64,000 nt of DNA from contig NZ_LDIG01000159.1 in the NCBI RefSeq assembly GCF_015845845.1, positions 101,830-165,829 on the forward strand, in the 5' to 3' direction. Of the stretch, positions 34,550-43,393 are shown in pieces; the stretch's first letter is position 1, and the number at the start of each line of letters is the position of its first letter. A program made the position numbers and the translations under genes. This DNA is from Paenibacillus dendritiformis. GTDB taxonomy: Bacteria > Bacillota > Bacilli > Paenibacillales > Paenibacillaceae. Below the pieces are notes generated by a model. It had not been told where the DNA came from and did no database searches. It was given only the letters and a program-made list of their open reading frames with translations.

Positions 34550-37151
34550 TGGAGCGGGTCGGATTCGGGACGAAGCGCATGCGGAGGCACTCGGAACTCA
34601 TCCCGGCTCGCCGATTGCGCGCGTTATTGTCGATGTGTCGGTCAAAGACACGGATCGGCCGTTCGACTATGCGGTTCCTCCGTCCATGGCGGAATGGATC
34701 GAAAAGGGCAGCCGCGTCGGCGTCCCGTTCGGGGGGCGGACGGTGCAGGGCTTCGTCATCGGATTCTCCGATCGGACGGATGTGCCGCTCTCCCGGCTAA
34801 AGCCGATTCAGCAGCTCCTGGATGTCGTACCGCCGCTCCCGGCCGATCTCGTCGATCTCGGAATGTGGATGAGCGATCGCTATGTATGCACCTTAACGGC
34901 CGCTCTGCAAGCGATGATTCCGGGAGCCATCAAGGGCAAGCGGGAAAAGGCCCTCTCGCTGGGCGACGATGCCCGCCTGTTCCTTCAAGGCGCCGACGGC
35001 GGAACGGATGAATTGACCTTGCGGCCGGATCGTCTGCTGGACGACCCGCAGACGCGCAGCCTGCTTGCTTATGTGCAGCGCAATGAGCCGCTGCCAGCGC
35101 CAAAGCTGCTGCAGGCTTTTCCCCAGGCAGCGCGCCTTATCAAGGAAGCGCTCCAGCACGGCTGGCTTCAGGAGACGGAGCGGATTAAGGATCGCATCGG
35201 TGTCAAGCGGTTGAAGCGGGTAACGCTAACGGTCGATGATGTCGACGAGGCGGTTGGCAAGCTGGGCAGCCGGGCCGGAAGACAGCAGGAAACGCTGCGC
35301 CTTCTCCAGGAGTACGGCGGTGAACTGCCGCTCAAAAGCTTGAACGCCTCCGCGGTCAAGGCGCTTGAGGCCAAAGGTTATGTGGCTGTCGACGAGGTCG
35401 AGGTGCTGCGCGATCCGTACGCTCAACGCCGCTTCCGGCCATCGAAGCCGCTGCCGCTGACAGAAGAGCAGTCGCGTGTCTTCGAAGCAATCGCGCTCGC
35501 GGTGGACGGACAGGAGCATCAGACGTTTTTGCTGCACGGGGTAACCGGGAGCGGCAAGACAGAGGTCTATTTACAGGCCATCGAGCGGTGCCTCGCTTCC
35601 GGACGCGAAGCGATCGTGCTCGTGCCGGAGATCTCGCTGACTCCGCAGATGGTCGAGCGCTTCAAGGGGAGATTCGGCTCCCGGGTAGCGGTCATGCATA
35701 GCCGACTCTCCCAGGGCGAACGTTACGACGAGTGGCGCAAAATCCGGGAAGGCCGCGTTCAGGTGGCGATCGGGGCCCGCTCGGCGGTGTTTGCCCCTTT
35801 TCCCCGGATTGGCCTTATTATTATGGATGAAGAGCATGAGTCATCCTACAAGCAGGAAGAGACGCCGAAATATCACGCCCGCGATGTCGCGATCGAACGG
35901 GCGCGCCGGCAGGGCGCCGTCGTCGTCCTCGGTTCGGCAACGCCTGCGATGGAGACGTATTACGCCTCCTGTCTGAACGGTTACGAGCAGATCCCCGCGG
36001 GGCTGGAGCCGCCCCCATGGGAGCTGACTCCGCTGGCGATGCCTTCGCGCGTCGGCGGCAGACCGCTTCCTCCGGTCACGATCGTCGATATGAGGGAGCA
36101 GCTGAAGCTCGGCAACCGTTCCATGTTCAGCGCTCCGCTGGAGGCGGCACTGGAGCGGCGGTTGGAGCGTCAGGAGCAGACCGTGCTGCTGTTGAACCGC
36201 AGGGGCTACTCGACGTTCGTCATGTGCCGCAGCTGCGGCTATGTGGCCCAATGTCCGGAATGCGATATTTCATTGACGTATCATATGAAGACGGGGCATA
36301 TGCGCTGCCATTACTGCGGCCACGCGGAGCGGGCGCCGGAAGTATGCCCGTCCTGCGAGAGCGAGCATATCCGTTATTTCGGCACAGGCACCCAGCGGGT
36401 AGAGGAACAGCTCGCCCGCCGCTTCCCCGGCATTCGCGTCATCCGAATGGACGTGGACACGACCTCGGAGAAAGGATCGCATGAGCGGCTGCTGCAGCAG
36501 TTCCGCGAACGGAAGGCCGACGTGCTGCTAGGCACGCAGATGGTGGCGAAGGGGCTGGACTTTCCGCATGTCACGCTGGTTGGCGTTATTGCCGCCGATT
36601 CGGCGCTGCATATGCCGGACTTCCGCGCGGCCGAGAAGACGTTCCACCTGCTGACGCAAGTCGCCGGCCGGGCCGGACGCCATGATCTGCCGGGGGAAGT
36701 CATCGTGCAGACCTACGCGCCGGAGCATTACTCCATTATCCATGCGTCGGGGCATGATTACCGCGGCTTCGCTTCCGAAGAGCTTCGGCATCGGCGCAAC
36801 CTGATGGTTCCGCCCTTCTGCCGTCTGGCACTGCTGTCGATGTCGCATGAACAGCTGCCGCTGCTCGTGCGCGTGGCCGAGAATGCGGCTCAGCGGCTCA
36901 AGGAGCTGGCGGAGCGCCAGGGCTGGCTGCTTCCGCTTCATGAGCATGCGGACGCAATGGAGATTCTCGGGCCGGTCGCTTCTCCGATTCCGCGCATCAA
37001 GAACCGCTACCGCTTCCAGTGCATTATCAAATGCCGGGGAGAGGTAAATCTGTCGGGTCTGCTGGCGGAAGCGATGCGCGAGTTCGATTCGATCGCCAAA
37101 GAGCAGGACGTCCGGTTCAGCGTCGATATCGACCCGCAGATGATGATGTAG
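34539..37151 (+). CDS. priA: Primosomal replication restart helicase PriA
   Basis: A superfamily 2 helicase of 870 residues that recognises stalled forks and reloads the replisome. The N-terminal 3'-DNA-binding domain (RVIVDVSVKDTDRPFDYAVP) precedes Walker A (HGVTGSGKTEVY), the DEEH box (IIMDEEHESSYKQ) and eight zinc cysteines (CRSCGYVAQCPECD ... CHYCGH ... CPSCES). The C-terminal helicase lobe has VAGRAGRHD. The start is probably the TTG at 34539, with GAGGTG 8 bases upstream and 11 bases of overlap with coaBC; the open frame from 34476 lies entirely inside coaBC. Confidence 0.93.
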   Translation: MSHNGAGRIRDEAHAEALGTHPGSPIARVIVDVSVKDTDRPFDYAVPPSMAEWIEKGSRVGVPFGGRTVQGFVIGFSDRTDVPLSRLKPIQQLLDVVPPLPADLVDLGMWMSDRYVCTLTAALQAMIPGAIKGKREKALSLGDDARLFLQGADGGTDELTLRPDRLLDDPQTRSLLAYVQRNEPLPAPKLLQAFPQAARLIKEALQHGWLQETERIKDRIGVKRLKRVTLTVDDVDEAVGKLGSRAGRQQETLRLLQEYGGELPLKSLNASAVKALEAKGYVAVDEVEVLRDPYAQRRFRPSKPLPLTEEQSRVFEAIALAVDGQEHQTFLLHGVTGSGKTEVYLQAIERCLASGREAIVLVPEISLTPQMVERFKGRFGSRVAVMHSRLSQGERYDEWRKIREGRVQVAIGARSAVFAPFPRIGLIIMDEEHESSYKQEETPKYHARDVAIERARRQGAVVVLGSATPAMETYYASCLNGYEQIPAGLEPPPWELTPLAMPSRVGGRPLPPVTIVDMREQLKLGNRSMFSAPLEAALERRLERQEQTVLLLNRRGYSTFVMCRSCGYVAQCPECDISLTYHMKTGHMRCHYCGHAERAPEVCPSCESEHIRYFGTGTQRVEEQLARRFPGIRVIRMDVDTTSEKGSHERLLQQFRERKADVLLGTQMVAKGLDFPHVTLVGVIAADSALHMPDFRAAEKTFHLLTQVAGRAGRHDLPGEVIVQTYAPEHYSIIHASGHDYRGFASEELRHRRNLMVPPFCRLALLSMSHEQLPLLVRVAENAAQRLKELAERQGWLLPLHEHADAMEILGPVASPIPRIKNRYRFQCIIKCRGEVNLSGLLAEAMREFDSIAKEQDVRFSVDIDPQMMM

Positions 37152-37455
37152 CGGCTGAATCGGATGAAGGGGCCGGAATAGGTGGGCCGCTGGCCGTTTG
37201 CAGGGCATGCCGTGATTGTGCTGTGGACAGAGCCGACTCGCTGGAGATGATTGGATGGTTCCGCTGTCATGCGAGCTGCCGGTCTGAGAGGGCGTTGAAC
37301 GGGCTTGTTAATTATAGAAGGAATCATATAATGCGGGTTCGGTTTTTTCTTAGATAGAGACAGACCCGCTCCATATCGAGCATTGAATTCAAAACGCGAA
37401 GCACGGCTTCCGTCAGAATGATGCCGACTAAGACAAATAAAGGATGGTGTGCCCT
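37152..37455. other. Intergenic region with the def promoter, no gene seen
   Basis: 304 bases between priA and def. It holds the promoter described below and a possible stem GCGGGT/ACCCGC (about 37334 and 37366) in the def leader. No terminator with a T run and no supported reading frame was found. Confidence 0.6.
37305..37332 (+). promoter_or_regulatory. Promoter of def-fmt-rsmB
   Basis: TTGTTA (37305-37310), 16 bases, TATAAT (37327-37332). It implies that def starts a new transcription unit rather than depending on priA. Confidence 0.65.
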
Positions 37456-37938
37456 ATGGCATTGCGGATTATTGTACATGAACCGGATCCGGTTCTTCAT
37501 CAGGTAGCTAAAGAGGTCACGAAGGTGACGCCGAATATCCACAAGCTGCTGAATGATATGGCGGACACGATGTACCATGCGGAGGGCGTTGGGCTGGCCG
37601 CGCCTCAGATCGGGATTTTGAAGCGTGTCATCGTCGTCGATGTCGGAGACGAGCACGGCTTGATCGAGATGATTAACCCTGTCATTCTCAAGGCGGAAGG
37701 GGAACAGCTCGGCCCGGAGGGATGCCTCAGCATTCCGGGGCTGAACGGCGATGTGCGCCGCCATCAGCATATTACGGTGCAAGGGCTTGACCGTCATGGC
37801 AATGCGTTCACGGTGGAGGCGTCGGATTTCCTGGCCCGCGCTTTCCAGCATGAGATTGACCATTTGAACGGCATTTTGTTCACCGAGATCGCGGAGAGCG
37901 TGTATGAAGTTCCGCGCGAAGGCAGGAAGTCGGAATGA
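37456..37938 (+). CDS. def: Peptide deformylase
   Basis: Removes the formyl group from the N-terminal methionine of new proteins, using a metal ion. The 160-residue protein has all three motifs: GVGLAAPQIG, EGCLSIPG with the metal-binding Cys, and QHEIDHLNG with two His ligands and the catalytic Glu. The ATG at 37456 follows AAAGGATGG; the in-frame ATG at 37444 lies inside that ribosome site. Its stop overlaps the fmt start by four bases, coupling removal and addition of the formyl group genetically. Confidence 0.96.
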   Translation: MALRIIVHEPDPVLHQVAKEVTKVTPNIHKLLNDMADTMYHAEGVGLAAPQIGILKRVIVVDVGDEHGLIEMINPVILKAEGEQLGPEGCLSIPGLNGDVRRHQHITVQGLDRHGNAFTVEASDFLARAFQHEIDHLNGILFTEIAESVYEVPREGRKSE

Positions 37939-38876
37939 CGAAGATCGTATTTATGGGGACGCCGGATTTTGCCGTCGCTTCCCTCCGCATGCTGATCCAG
38001 GAAGGGTATGAGATCGCGGCTGTCGTGACGCAGCCGGATCGTCCCGTCGGCCGCAAGCGGGTGCTGACCCCGACGCCGGTGAAGGCGGAAGCGCTGCAGC
38101 ACGGATTGACGGTCTGGCAGCCGGAAAAGCTTCGCACCTCGGATACGGTGGACGATATCCGCGCCCTGCAGCCCGATCTGATTGTGACGGCGGCGTACGG
38201 GCAGATCTTGCCAAAGTCGGTGCTCGATATTCCCCGGCTCGGCTGCATCAACGTGCATGGATCGCTGCTTCCGAAGTACCGGGGCGGCGCTCCGATTCAG
38301 CGTTCAATTATGAACGGAGAGACGGTGACGGGCGTCACCATTATGTATATGGCGGAAGGCATGGATACCGGCGACATGATTAGCCGGGTCGAGGTGCCGA
38401 TTGGCCCCGACGACAATGCGGGCACGATGTTCGCGAAGCTGAGCGAGGCCGGAGCGGATCTGCTCCGGCGGACGCTGCCTGATATTATTGCCGGCCGGGT
38501 CGAAGCGGTGCCGCAGCCTCATGACGAGGCGACCTACGCGCCGAATCTGAAGCGCGAGGACGAGCGAATCGATTGGACACGCCCAGCGGAGCAGATCGCC
38601 AATCAGGTGCGGGGTCTTGTTCCGTTTTCCGGCGCCTTCACCACCTGGAACGGCGAAGTATTCAAGGTATGGGCATGCCGGCCGGAACCCGCTGCCGCGG
38701 GAGACGCCGAGGCTGCCCCGGGCACTGTCCTGACGGCCGGCGCGGACGGCCTTCGCGTCCAGACCGGACAAGGGGTTCTTAACCTGCTTGAAGTGCAGCC
38801 CGCAGGCAAGAAGGCCATGCCGGCCTCCGAGTTCCTTCGCGGCGGCAAAATGGAGCAAGGGACGGTGCTGTCGTGA
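37935..38876 (+). CDS. fmt: Methionyl-tRNA formyltransferase
   Basis: Formylates initiator Met-tRNA using 10-formyl-THF. The 313-residue enzyme begins MTKIVFMGTPDFAVASL, has the catalytic HGSLLPKYRGGAPIQ segment (Asn-His-Asp type formyltransferase site), and a C-terminal OB-like tRNA-binding domain from about 205. The start overlaps the def stop (ATGA) and the end overlaps rsmB (GTGA), giving tight translational coupling in def-fmt-rsmB. Confidence 0.96.
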   Translation: MTKIVFMGTPDFAVASLRMLIQEGYEIAAVVTQPDRPVGRKRVLTPTPVKAEALQHGLTVWQPEKLRTSDTVDDIRALQPDLIVTAAYGQILPKSVLDIPRLGCINVHGSLLPKYRGGAPIQRSIMNGETVTGVTIMYMAEGMDTGDMISRVEVPIGPDDNAGTMFAKLSEAGADLLRRTLPDIIAGRVEAVPQPHDEATYAPNLKREDERIDWTRPAEQIANQVRGLVPFSGAFTTWNGEVFKVWACRPEPAAAGDAEAAPGTVLTAGADGLRVQTGQGVLNLLEVQPAGKKAMPASEFLRGGKMEQGTVLS

Positions 38877-40270
38877 ACGGAGGAGAACGCCGTCCGCCCC
38901 GCAGACGGATGACGGCACGCGATGTCGCGCTGGAGGTGCTTGTCCGGGTAGAGAAGGAAGGCTCCTACAGCAATCTGGAACTGAACCGGGCGCTGAAGGA
39001 AGCGCAGTTGGAACGGGCGGACGCCGGGCTGGCGACGGAATTGGTGTATGGCACGATTCAGCGCCTCAACACGATCGACGGCGTGCTGGCGCGGAAGGTG
39101 CAGCGCGGCTTGGCGAAGCTGAAGCCCTGGGTCCGCAATCTGCTCCGCATGACGGTCTACCAGCTTCGCTATCTTGACCGCGTGCCTCCGCATGCGGCGG
39201 TGAACGAAGCGGTCGCGATCGCGAAGCGGCGCGGTCAGCAGGCGATGGGCGGCTTCGTGAACGGCGTTCTGCGCGCCATCATGCGCGAACCGGAGCTGTG
39301 GGACGCTCCGCCTGCCGAAGGCGCCGTAAGCCGCATCGCCTGGGAGCATTCGCATCCGGAGTGGCTCGTCGCCCGCTGGATCGCCGCTTACGGCGAAGCC
39401 GAGACGGCCGCCATGTGCGCGGCGAACAACCGGCCGCCGCATGGCAGCGCGCGGGTGAACCGGCTGCGCGGCACGCGCGAGGCGCTGCTGGCCGAGATGC
39501 GCGCGGACGGCTACGGGGCCGAAGCGTCCGCGCTCTCGCCCGACGGCATCGTAGCCGCCGGCGCCGGCAATCTGGCGCACAGCGCCTGGTATCGGGACGG
39601 CCGCTTGTCGGTACAGGACGAGAGCTCGATGCTCGTCGTTGAGGCGCTGCGTCCGGAACCGGGCATGCGCGTCCTCGACTGCTGCGCCGCGCCAGGCGGC
39701 AAATCGACCCATATCGCCGAACGGATGGGCGATATGGGCGAAGTGACGGCGAACGACGTCCACGCCCACAAGGTGGCGCTTATCGAGGAGCAAGCCGCCC
39801 GGCTTGGCTTGACGTCGCTTCGCGTGTTGAATGTCGATGCGGCGGAGCTGGGACAAGCTCTGAAGCCCGCATCCTTCGACGCCGTGCTGCTGGATGCGCC
39901 GTGCACCGGCTTCGGTGTCATTCGCCGCAAGCCGGACATTAAGTGGGCAAAGCGCGAGGAGGATGTCGCCGCAATCGCCGCGCTTCAGGAGCGGCTGCTC
40001 GCGGAAGCGGCGCGGATGGTGCGCCCCGGCGGCCGGCTCGTCTATTCGACCTGCACGGTCGAGCCGGAAGAGAATGGGGACGCCGTTCGCCGCTTCCTGG
40101 AACGAACGCCCGGCTGGGCGCTGGATGCGTCGTGGACGCGCGCCCTGCCGCAGGACGCGCTGGACGCAGCGCTGCGCAGGAGCCCGGCCGGCATGCTGCA
40201 GGTGCTGCCGCAGGATGCCGGATCCGACGGCTTCTTCATTGCCTGTCTGCAGCGTACGGACGAGCCGTAA
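38873..40270 (+). CDS. rsmB: 16S rRNA (cytosine-967-C5)-methyltransferase
   Basis: Methylates C967 of 16S rRNA with SAM. The 465-residue protein has an N-terminal NusB-like RNA-binding domain (about 10-145; DVALEVLVRVEKEGSYSN) and a C-terminal Rossmann methyltransferase. The SAM site is DCCAAPGGKSTHIAERM. The two catalytic cysteines are in DAPCTGFGV and STCTVEPEENG. The GTG start overlaps the fmt stop. It is followed by a long repeat-filled gap in place of the usual close spacing to rlmN. Confidence 0.94.
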   Translation: MNGGERRPPRRRMTARDVALEVLVRVEKEGSYSNLELNRALKEAQLERADAGLATELVYGTIQRLNTIDGVLARKVQRGLAKLKPWVRNLLRMTVYQLRYLDRVPPHAAVNEAVAIAKRRGQQAMGGFVNGVLRAIMREPELWDAPPAEGAVSRIAWEHSHPEWLVARWIAAYGEAETAAMCAANNRPPHGSARVNRLRGTREALLAEMRADGYGAEASALSPDGIVAAGAGNLAHSAWYRDGRLSVQDESSMLVVEALRPEPGMRVLDCCAAPGGKSTHIAERMGDMGEVTANDVHAHKVALIEEQAARLGLTSLRVLNVDAAELGQALKPASFDAVLLDAPCTGFGVIRRKPDIKWAKREEDVAAIAALQERLLAEAARMVRPGGRLVYSTCTVEPEENGDAVRRFLERTPGWALDASWTRALPQDALDAALRRSPAGMLQVLPQDAGSDGFFIACLQRTDEP

Positions 40271-40311
40271 GAAGCGAGCGTGGAACGGAACTGAGGCAAT
40301 AGAGCAGGCAT

Positions 40312-40358
40312 ATAGCCGCATCGACCATACGGTGGCCCCGTCTGGAAGATGCGGCTAT
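40312..40358 (+). other. Hairpin after rsmB
   Basis: An 11-bp stem ATAGCCGCATC/GATGCGGCTAT (40312-40322, 40348-40358) with a 25-base loop. There is no T run, so it may be a weak or factor-dependent terminator or an mRNA end stabiliser. Confidence 0.45.
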
Positions 40359-40387
40359 TGGCGTTCTATTAGCAAGTTATCGCATAT

Positions 40388-40850
40388 GGTCAGGAAAGAG
40401 GCGGTGCGCAGGTTCTTTATAGGTAGTATCCCATACGGTCAGGAAAGAGGTGATGCGCAGATTCCTTATAGGCAAGATCCCAACCGGTCAGGAGAGAGGT
40501 GGGCGCAGATTCCTTATAGGCAAGATCCCAATCGGTCAGGAGAGAGGCGGTGCGCAGGTTCCTTATAGGTAGTATCCCATACGGTCAGGAAAGAGGCGGT
40601 GCGCAGATTCCTTATAGGCAAGATCCCAATCGGTCAGGAGAAAGGCGGTGCGCAGGTTCCTTATAGGCAAGATCCCAATCGGTCAGGAGAGAGGCGGTGC
40701 GCAGGTTCCTTATAGGTAGTATCCCATACGGTCAGGAAAGAGGCGGTGCGCAGATTCCTTATAGGCAAGATCCCAATCGGTCAGGAGAAAGGCGGTGCGC
40801 AGGTCCTTACAGGAAAAATCCCATAGGGTCAGGAAAAAGAGCGACTCCAC
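40388..40850. repeat. 49-nt minisatellite, nine to ten copies
   Basis: Copies start with GGTCAGGA at 40388, 40437, 40486, 40534, 40583, 40632, 40681, 40730, 40779 and 40827: spacing 49, with two 48s. Two sub-types alternate, ending TAGTATCCCATAC or CAAGATCCCAATC, and with CAGGTT or CAGATT in the middle. Units abut without unique spacers, so this is not CRISPR. 49 is not divisible by three, so the frame changes every copy. Confidence 0.95.
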
Positions 40851-40963
40851 TTTCTTTTTACGCAATATTTCAATGTATCATAGAAAAACGGGCAGTGGGT
40901 GCCTATCGATAGGCAAATGGGAAAAGCTTATTTCAATGCAGTTTGCGGGGTGAGGTAAAACCT

Positions 40964-41290
40964 GAGCGGTCGGGAGAACGTGCAAAAGAAGTGCCGAAGA
41001 ACTGCCCAGAGCGGTCTTGAGAACGAGCAAAAGAACGGCCGAAGAACTGCCCAGAGCGGTCGGGAGAACGATCAAAAGAACGGCTGGAGAGCTGCCCTGA
41101 GCGGTTGGGAGAACGAGCAAAAGAACAGCCGAAGAGCTCCCCCTGAGCGGTTGGGAGAACGAGCAAAAGAACGGCTGGAGAGCTGCCCTGAACGGTCGGG
41201 AGAACGAGCAAAAGAACGGCCGAAGAACTGCCCTGAGCGGTTGGGAGAGCGTGCAAAAGTACCGCCGAAGAGCTGCCTGAACAGTTCAGG
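40964..41290. repeat. 45-nt minisatellite, about seven copies
   Basis: Copies start with GAGCGGTC-like sequence at 40964, 41009, 41054, 41099, 41145, 41190, 41235 and 41279. The unit has the pattern GAGCGGTCGGGAGAACGAGC, then AAAAGAACGGC and a GAAGAACTGCCCT end. It contains no obvious dyad. The unit is 15 codons long, but one copy is 46 bases, which breaks any continuous frame. Confidence 0.93.
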
Positions 41291-41498
41291 TGTCACCCCT
41301 GAGGAGTAAATTTAAATCGACGTTTCAGGGGGACATGCGCATATATGGGGGCAGGTTGGTTGTATACTCGGATTAGAGGCTCTTGACGGTGAGATGGACT
41401 GCGGGGCTTTGGAAGCAGCGGGCAGGCCGGAAGCCGGGAGGAGGGGCGCTTGCGGAAGCGGCGAGCCTAGGACGGAGGATGCGAATTTGGCTTGGCTT

Positions 41499-41526
41499 TT
41501 GGCAAGGGCGCCATTTGTGGTAAAAT
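41499..41526 (+). promoter_or_regulatory. Promoter of the rlmN-prpC-prkC operon
   Basis: TTGGCA (41499-41504), 16 bases, TGGTAAAAT with an extended -10 (41518-41526), 46 bases before the rlmN start. Confidence 0.65.
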
Positions 41527-41571
41527 AGATCGACTACATGACAAGTGATGAGGCGAAAGGTTGAACTATAC

Positions 41572-42624
41572 ATGAAACCATTTATATACGACTATACGTT
41601 TGAGCAGCTTGAGCAATGGCTGAAGGAGCAGGGGGAACCTGCTTTTCGGACGGGGCAAATTTTCGATTGGCTGTATGTGAAGCGGGTAACCCGCTTCGAG
41701 GAGATGACGAATCTGTCCAAGGGGCTGCGCGGCAAGCTGGATGAGAGCTTCGATTTCGTCAACTTGAAGGTGATTACGCATATGAAGTCCCAGGACGGCA
41801 CCGTGAAGTTTTTGTTCGGTCTGCATGACGACCATGCGATCGAGACGGTCATCATGAAGCATAACTACGGGAACAGCATTTGCGTGACGACCCAGGTCGG
41901 CTGCCGCGTTGGCTGCACGTTCTGCGCTTCGACGCTGGGCGGGCTGAAGCGCAACCTGACGGCGGGAGAGATCGTCGCGCAAGTCGTCACGGCGCAGAAG
42001 ATGCTCGACGAGACGAACGAGCGCATCAGCAGCATCGTCATTATGGGGACAGGCGAGCCGTTCGAGAATTACGACGCGACGATGGCGTTCCTGCGGACGA
42101 TGATTCATGAGAGAGGGCTGAATATCGGGCAGCGCCATATTACCGTGTCGACGAGCGGCATTGTGCCGAGCATTTACCGGTTCGCGGACGAGAATACGCA
42201 GATTAATCTCGCGATCTCGATCCATGCGCCGAACGACGCGCTGCGCTCGAAGCTGATGCCGGTGAACCGCCGCTATCCGTTCATCGAGGTGATGGAGGCG
42301 CTGAAGCACTATCAGGTGAAGACCGGGCGCAGAATTACGTTCGAGTACGCTCTCATCGGGGGCGTGAACGACAAGGTGGAGCATGCGGAGGAGCTGGCGG
42401 ACGTGCTGAAGCGGATGGATATGCTGGCCCACGTCAACCTGATTCCGGTCAACTATGTGCCGGAGCGGAATTATATCCGCACTCCGCGCAACGATATTTT
42501 CAAGTTCCATCGCACGCTGCTGGATCGGGGCATCAACTCGACCATCCGGCGGGAGCAGGGGCATGATATTGCCGCCGCTTGCGGCCAGCTGCGTGCCAAG
42601 CATTTGGAGTCCAATGCGAGGTGA
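41572..42624 (+). CDS. rlmN: Dual-specificity rRNA/tRNA adenine-C2 methyltransferase RlmN
   Basis: A radical SAM enzyme of 350 residues that methylates C2 of A2503 in 23S rRNA and A37 in some tRNAs. The iron-sulphur motif is [10 protein letters not shown] (CxxxCxxC), followed by the SAM-binding [10 protein letters not shown]. The C-terminal resolving cysteine is in [11 protein letters not shown]. The product begins [17 protein letters not shown]; this ATG was preferred to the one at 41545 because it aligns with homologues and has AAAGG upstream. It opens the operon with prpC and prkC. Confidence 0.95.
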   Translation: MKPFIYDYTFEQLEQWLKEQGEPAFRTGQIFDWLYVKRVTRFEEMTNLSKGLRGKLDESFDFVNLKVITHMKSQDGTVKFLFGLHDDHAIETVIMKHNYGNSICVTTQVGCRVGCTFCASTLGGLKRNLTAGEIVAQVVTAQKMLDETNERISSIVIMGTGEPFENYDATMAFLRTMIHERGLNIGQRHITVSTSGIVPSIYRFADENTQINLAISIHAPNDALRSKLMPVNRRYPFIEVMEALKHYQVKTGRRITFEYALIGGVNDKVEHAEELADVLKRMDMLAHVNLIPVNYVPERNYIRTPRNDIFKFHRTLLDRGINSTIRREQGHDIAAACGQLRAKHLESNAR

Positions 42625-42630
42625 GGAAGA

Positions 42631-43389
42631 ATGAGAGCTGTGCATCGTTCCGATGTTGGACGCGTGCGCGCAGTCAATGAAGATCGGGCCTATGTATCCG
42701 AGCTGGCGAACGGCTATGATATCGCTGTCGTCGCGGACGGCATGGGCGGACATCAGGCAGGCGATATCGCGAGCCGCTTGGCGGTAGAGACCGTGGTCTC
42801 CGAGCTGGCGGCCCTCCCGCGGCAGCTGGAGGAGCAGCAGTTGGCGGGAGCGTTGGAGGACGCGATTTTGCGCGCCAACCATACGATCTTCCATATTGCA
42901 TCCCAGGATGAAAAGTACCACCACATGGGAACGACCATTGTGGCGGTGCTGTTTCCGTCTGGGCAGACGAGCGGATACATAGGCCACATCGGCGACAGCC
43001 GAGCCTATCGAATCGGCCGGCGGGGGATCGTTCAGTTGACGGAGGACCATACGCTCGTCAATGAACTGGTCAAGAGCGGCCAGATCGGCCCGGAAGAGGC
43101 GGAGCGCCACCCGCGGCGCAATGTGCTGGTGCGGGCGCTCGGCACCGATGAGCAGGTGAAGGTGGATATTATCCCGGTGGAGTACGGCGAAGATGATACG
43201 CTGCTGCTGTGCAGCGACGGGTTGACCAGCATGGTGGATGAGGATCATATCTGGAGCACGGTCATCGATCCGTCGCTTCCGTTGTCGGCCCGGGCAGACC
43301 GGCTGCTTAGCCAGGCGCTGGAGGCCGGCGGAGACGATAACGTTACGGTCGTCCTGCTGGAGCATCCTGACGCCGGGAAGGAGGAGTGA
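42631..43389 (+). CDS. prpC: PP2C-family protein serine/threonine phosphatase
   Basis: The cytoplasmic Mn2+/Mg2+-dependent phosphatase that reverses PrkC phosphorylation. 252 residues with the PP2C metal-site motifs AVNEDRAY, VADGMGGHQAGDIAS, GDSRAYR, LCSDGLT and GGDDNVTVVL. The gene lies 6 bases after rlmN and 4 bases before prkC, the conserved arrangement in Firmicutes. GAGGAAG precedes the ATG. Confidence 0.96.
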   Translation: MRAVHRSDVGRVRAVNEDRAYVSELANGYDIAVVADGMGGHQAGDIASRLAVETVVSELAALPRQLEEQQLAGALEDAILRANHTIFHIASQDEKYHHMGTTIVAVLFPSGQTSGYIGHIGDSRAYRIGRRGIVQLTEDHTLVNELVKSGQIGPEEAERHPRRNVLVRALGTDEQVKVDIIPVEYGEDDTLLLCSDGLTSMVDEDHIWSTVIDPSLPLSARADRLLSQALEAGGDDNVTVVLLEHPDAGKEE

Positions 43390-43393
43390 GTAA

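Noticed and set aside
39894..40568. Plus-strand open frame of 224 codons over the end of rsmB
   Set aside because: Out-of-frame shadow of rsmB that runs on into the 49-nt repeats.
40388..40850. CRISPR array
   Set aside because: Units abut directly and share the whole 49 bases; there are no unique spacers, no short palindromic direct repeat and no cas genes.
40933..41309. Repeat-encoded proteins on both strands
   Set aside because: The frame is broken by a 46-base copy, no ribosome site is seen, and both strands are equally open because of the 45-base period.
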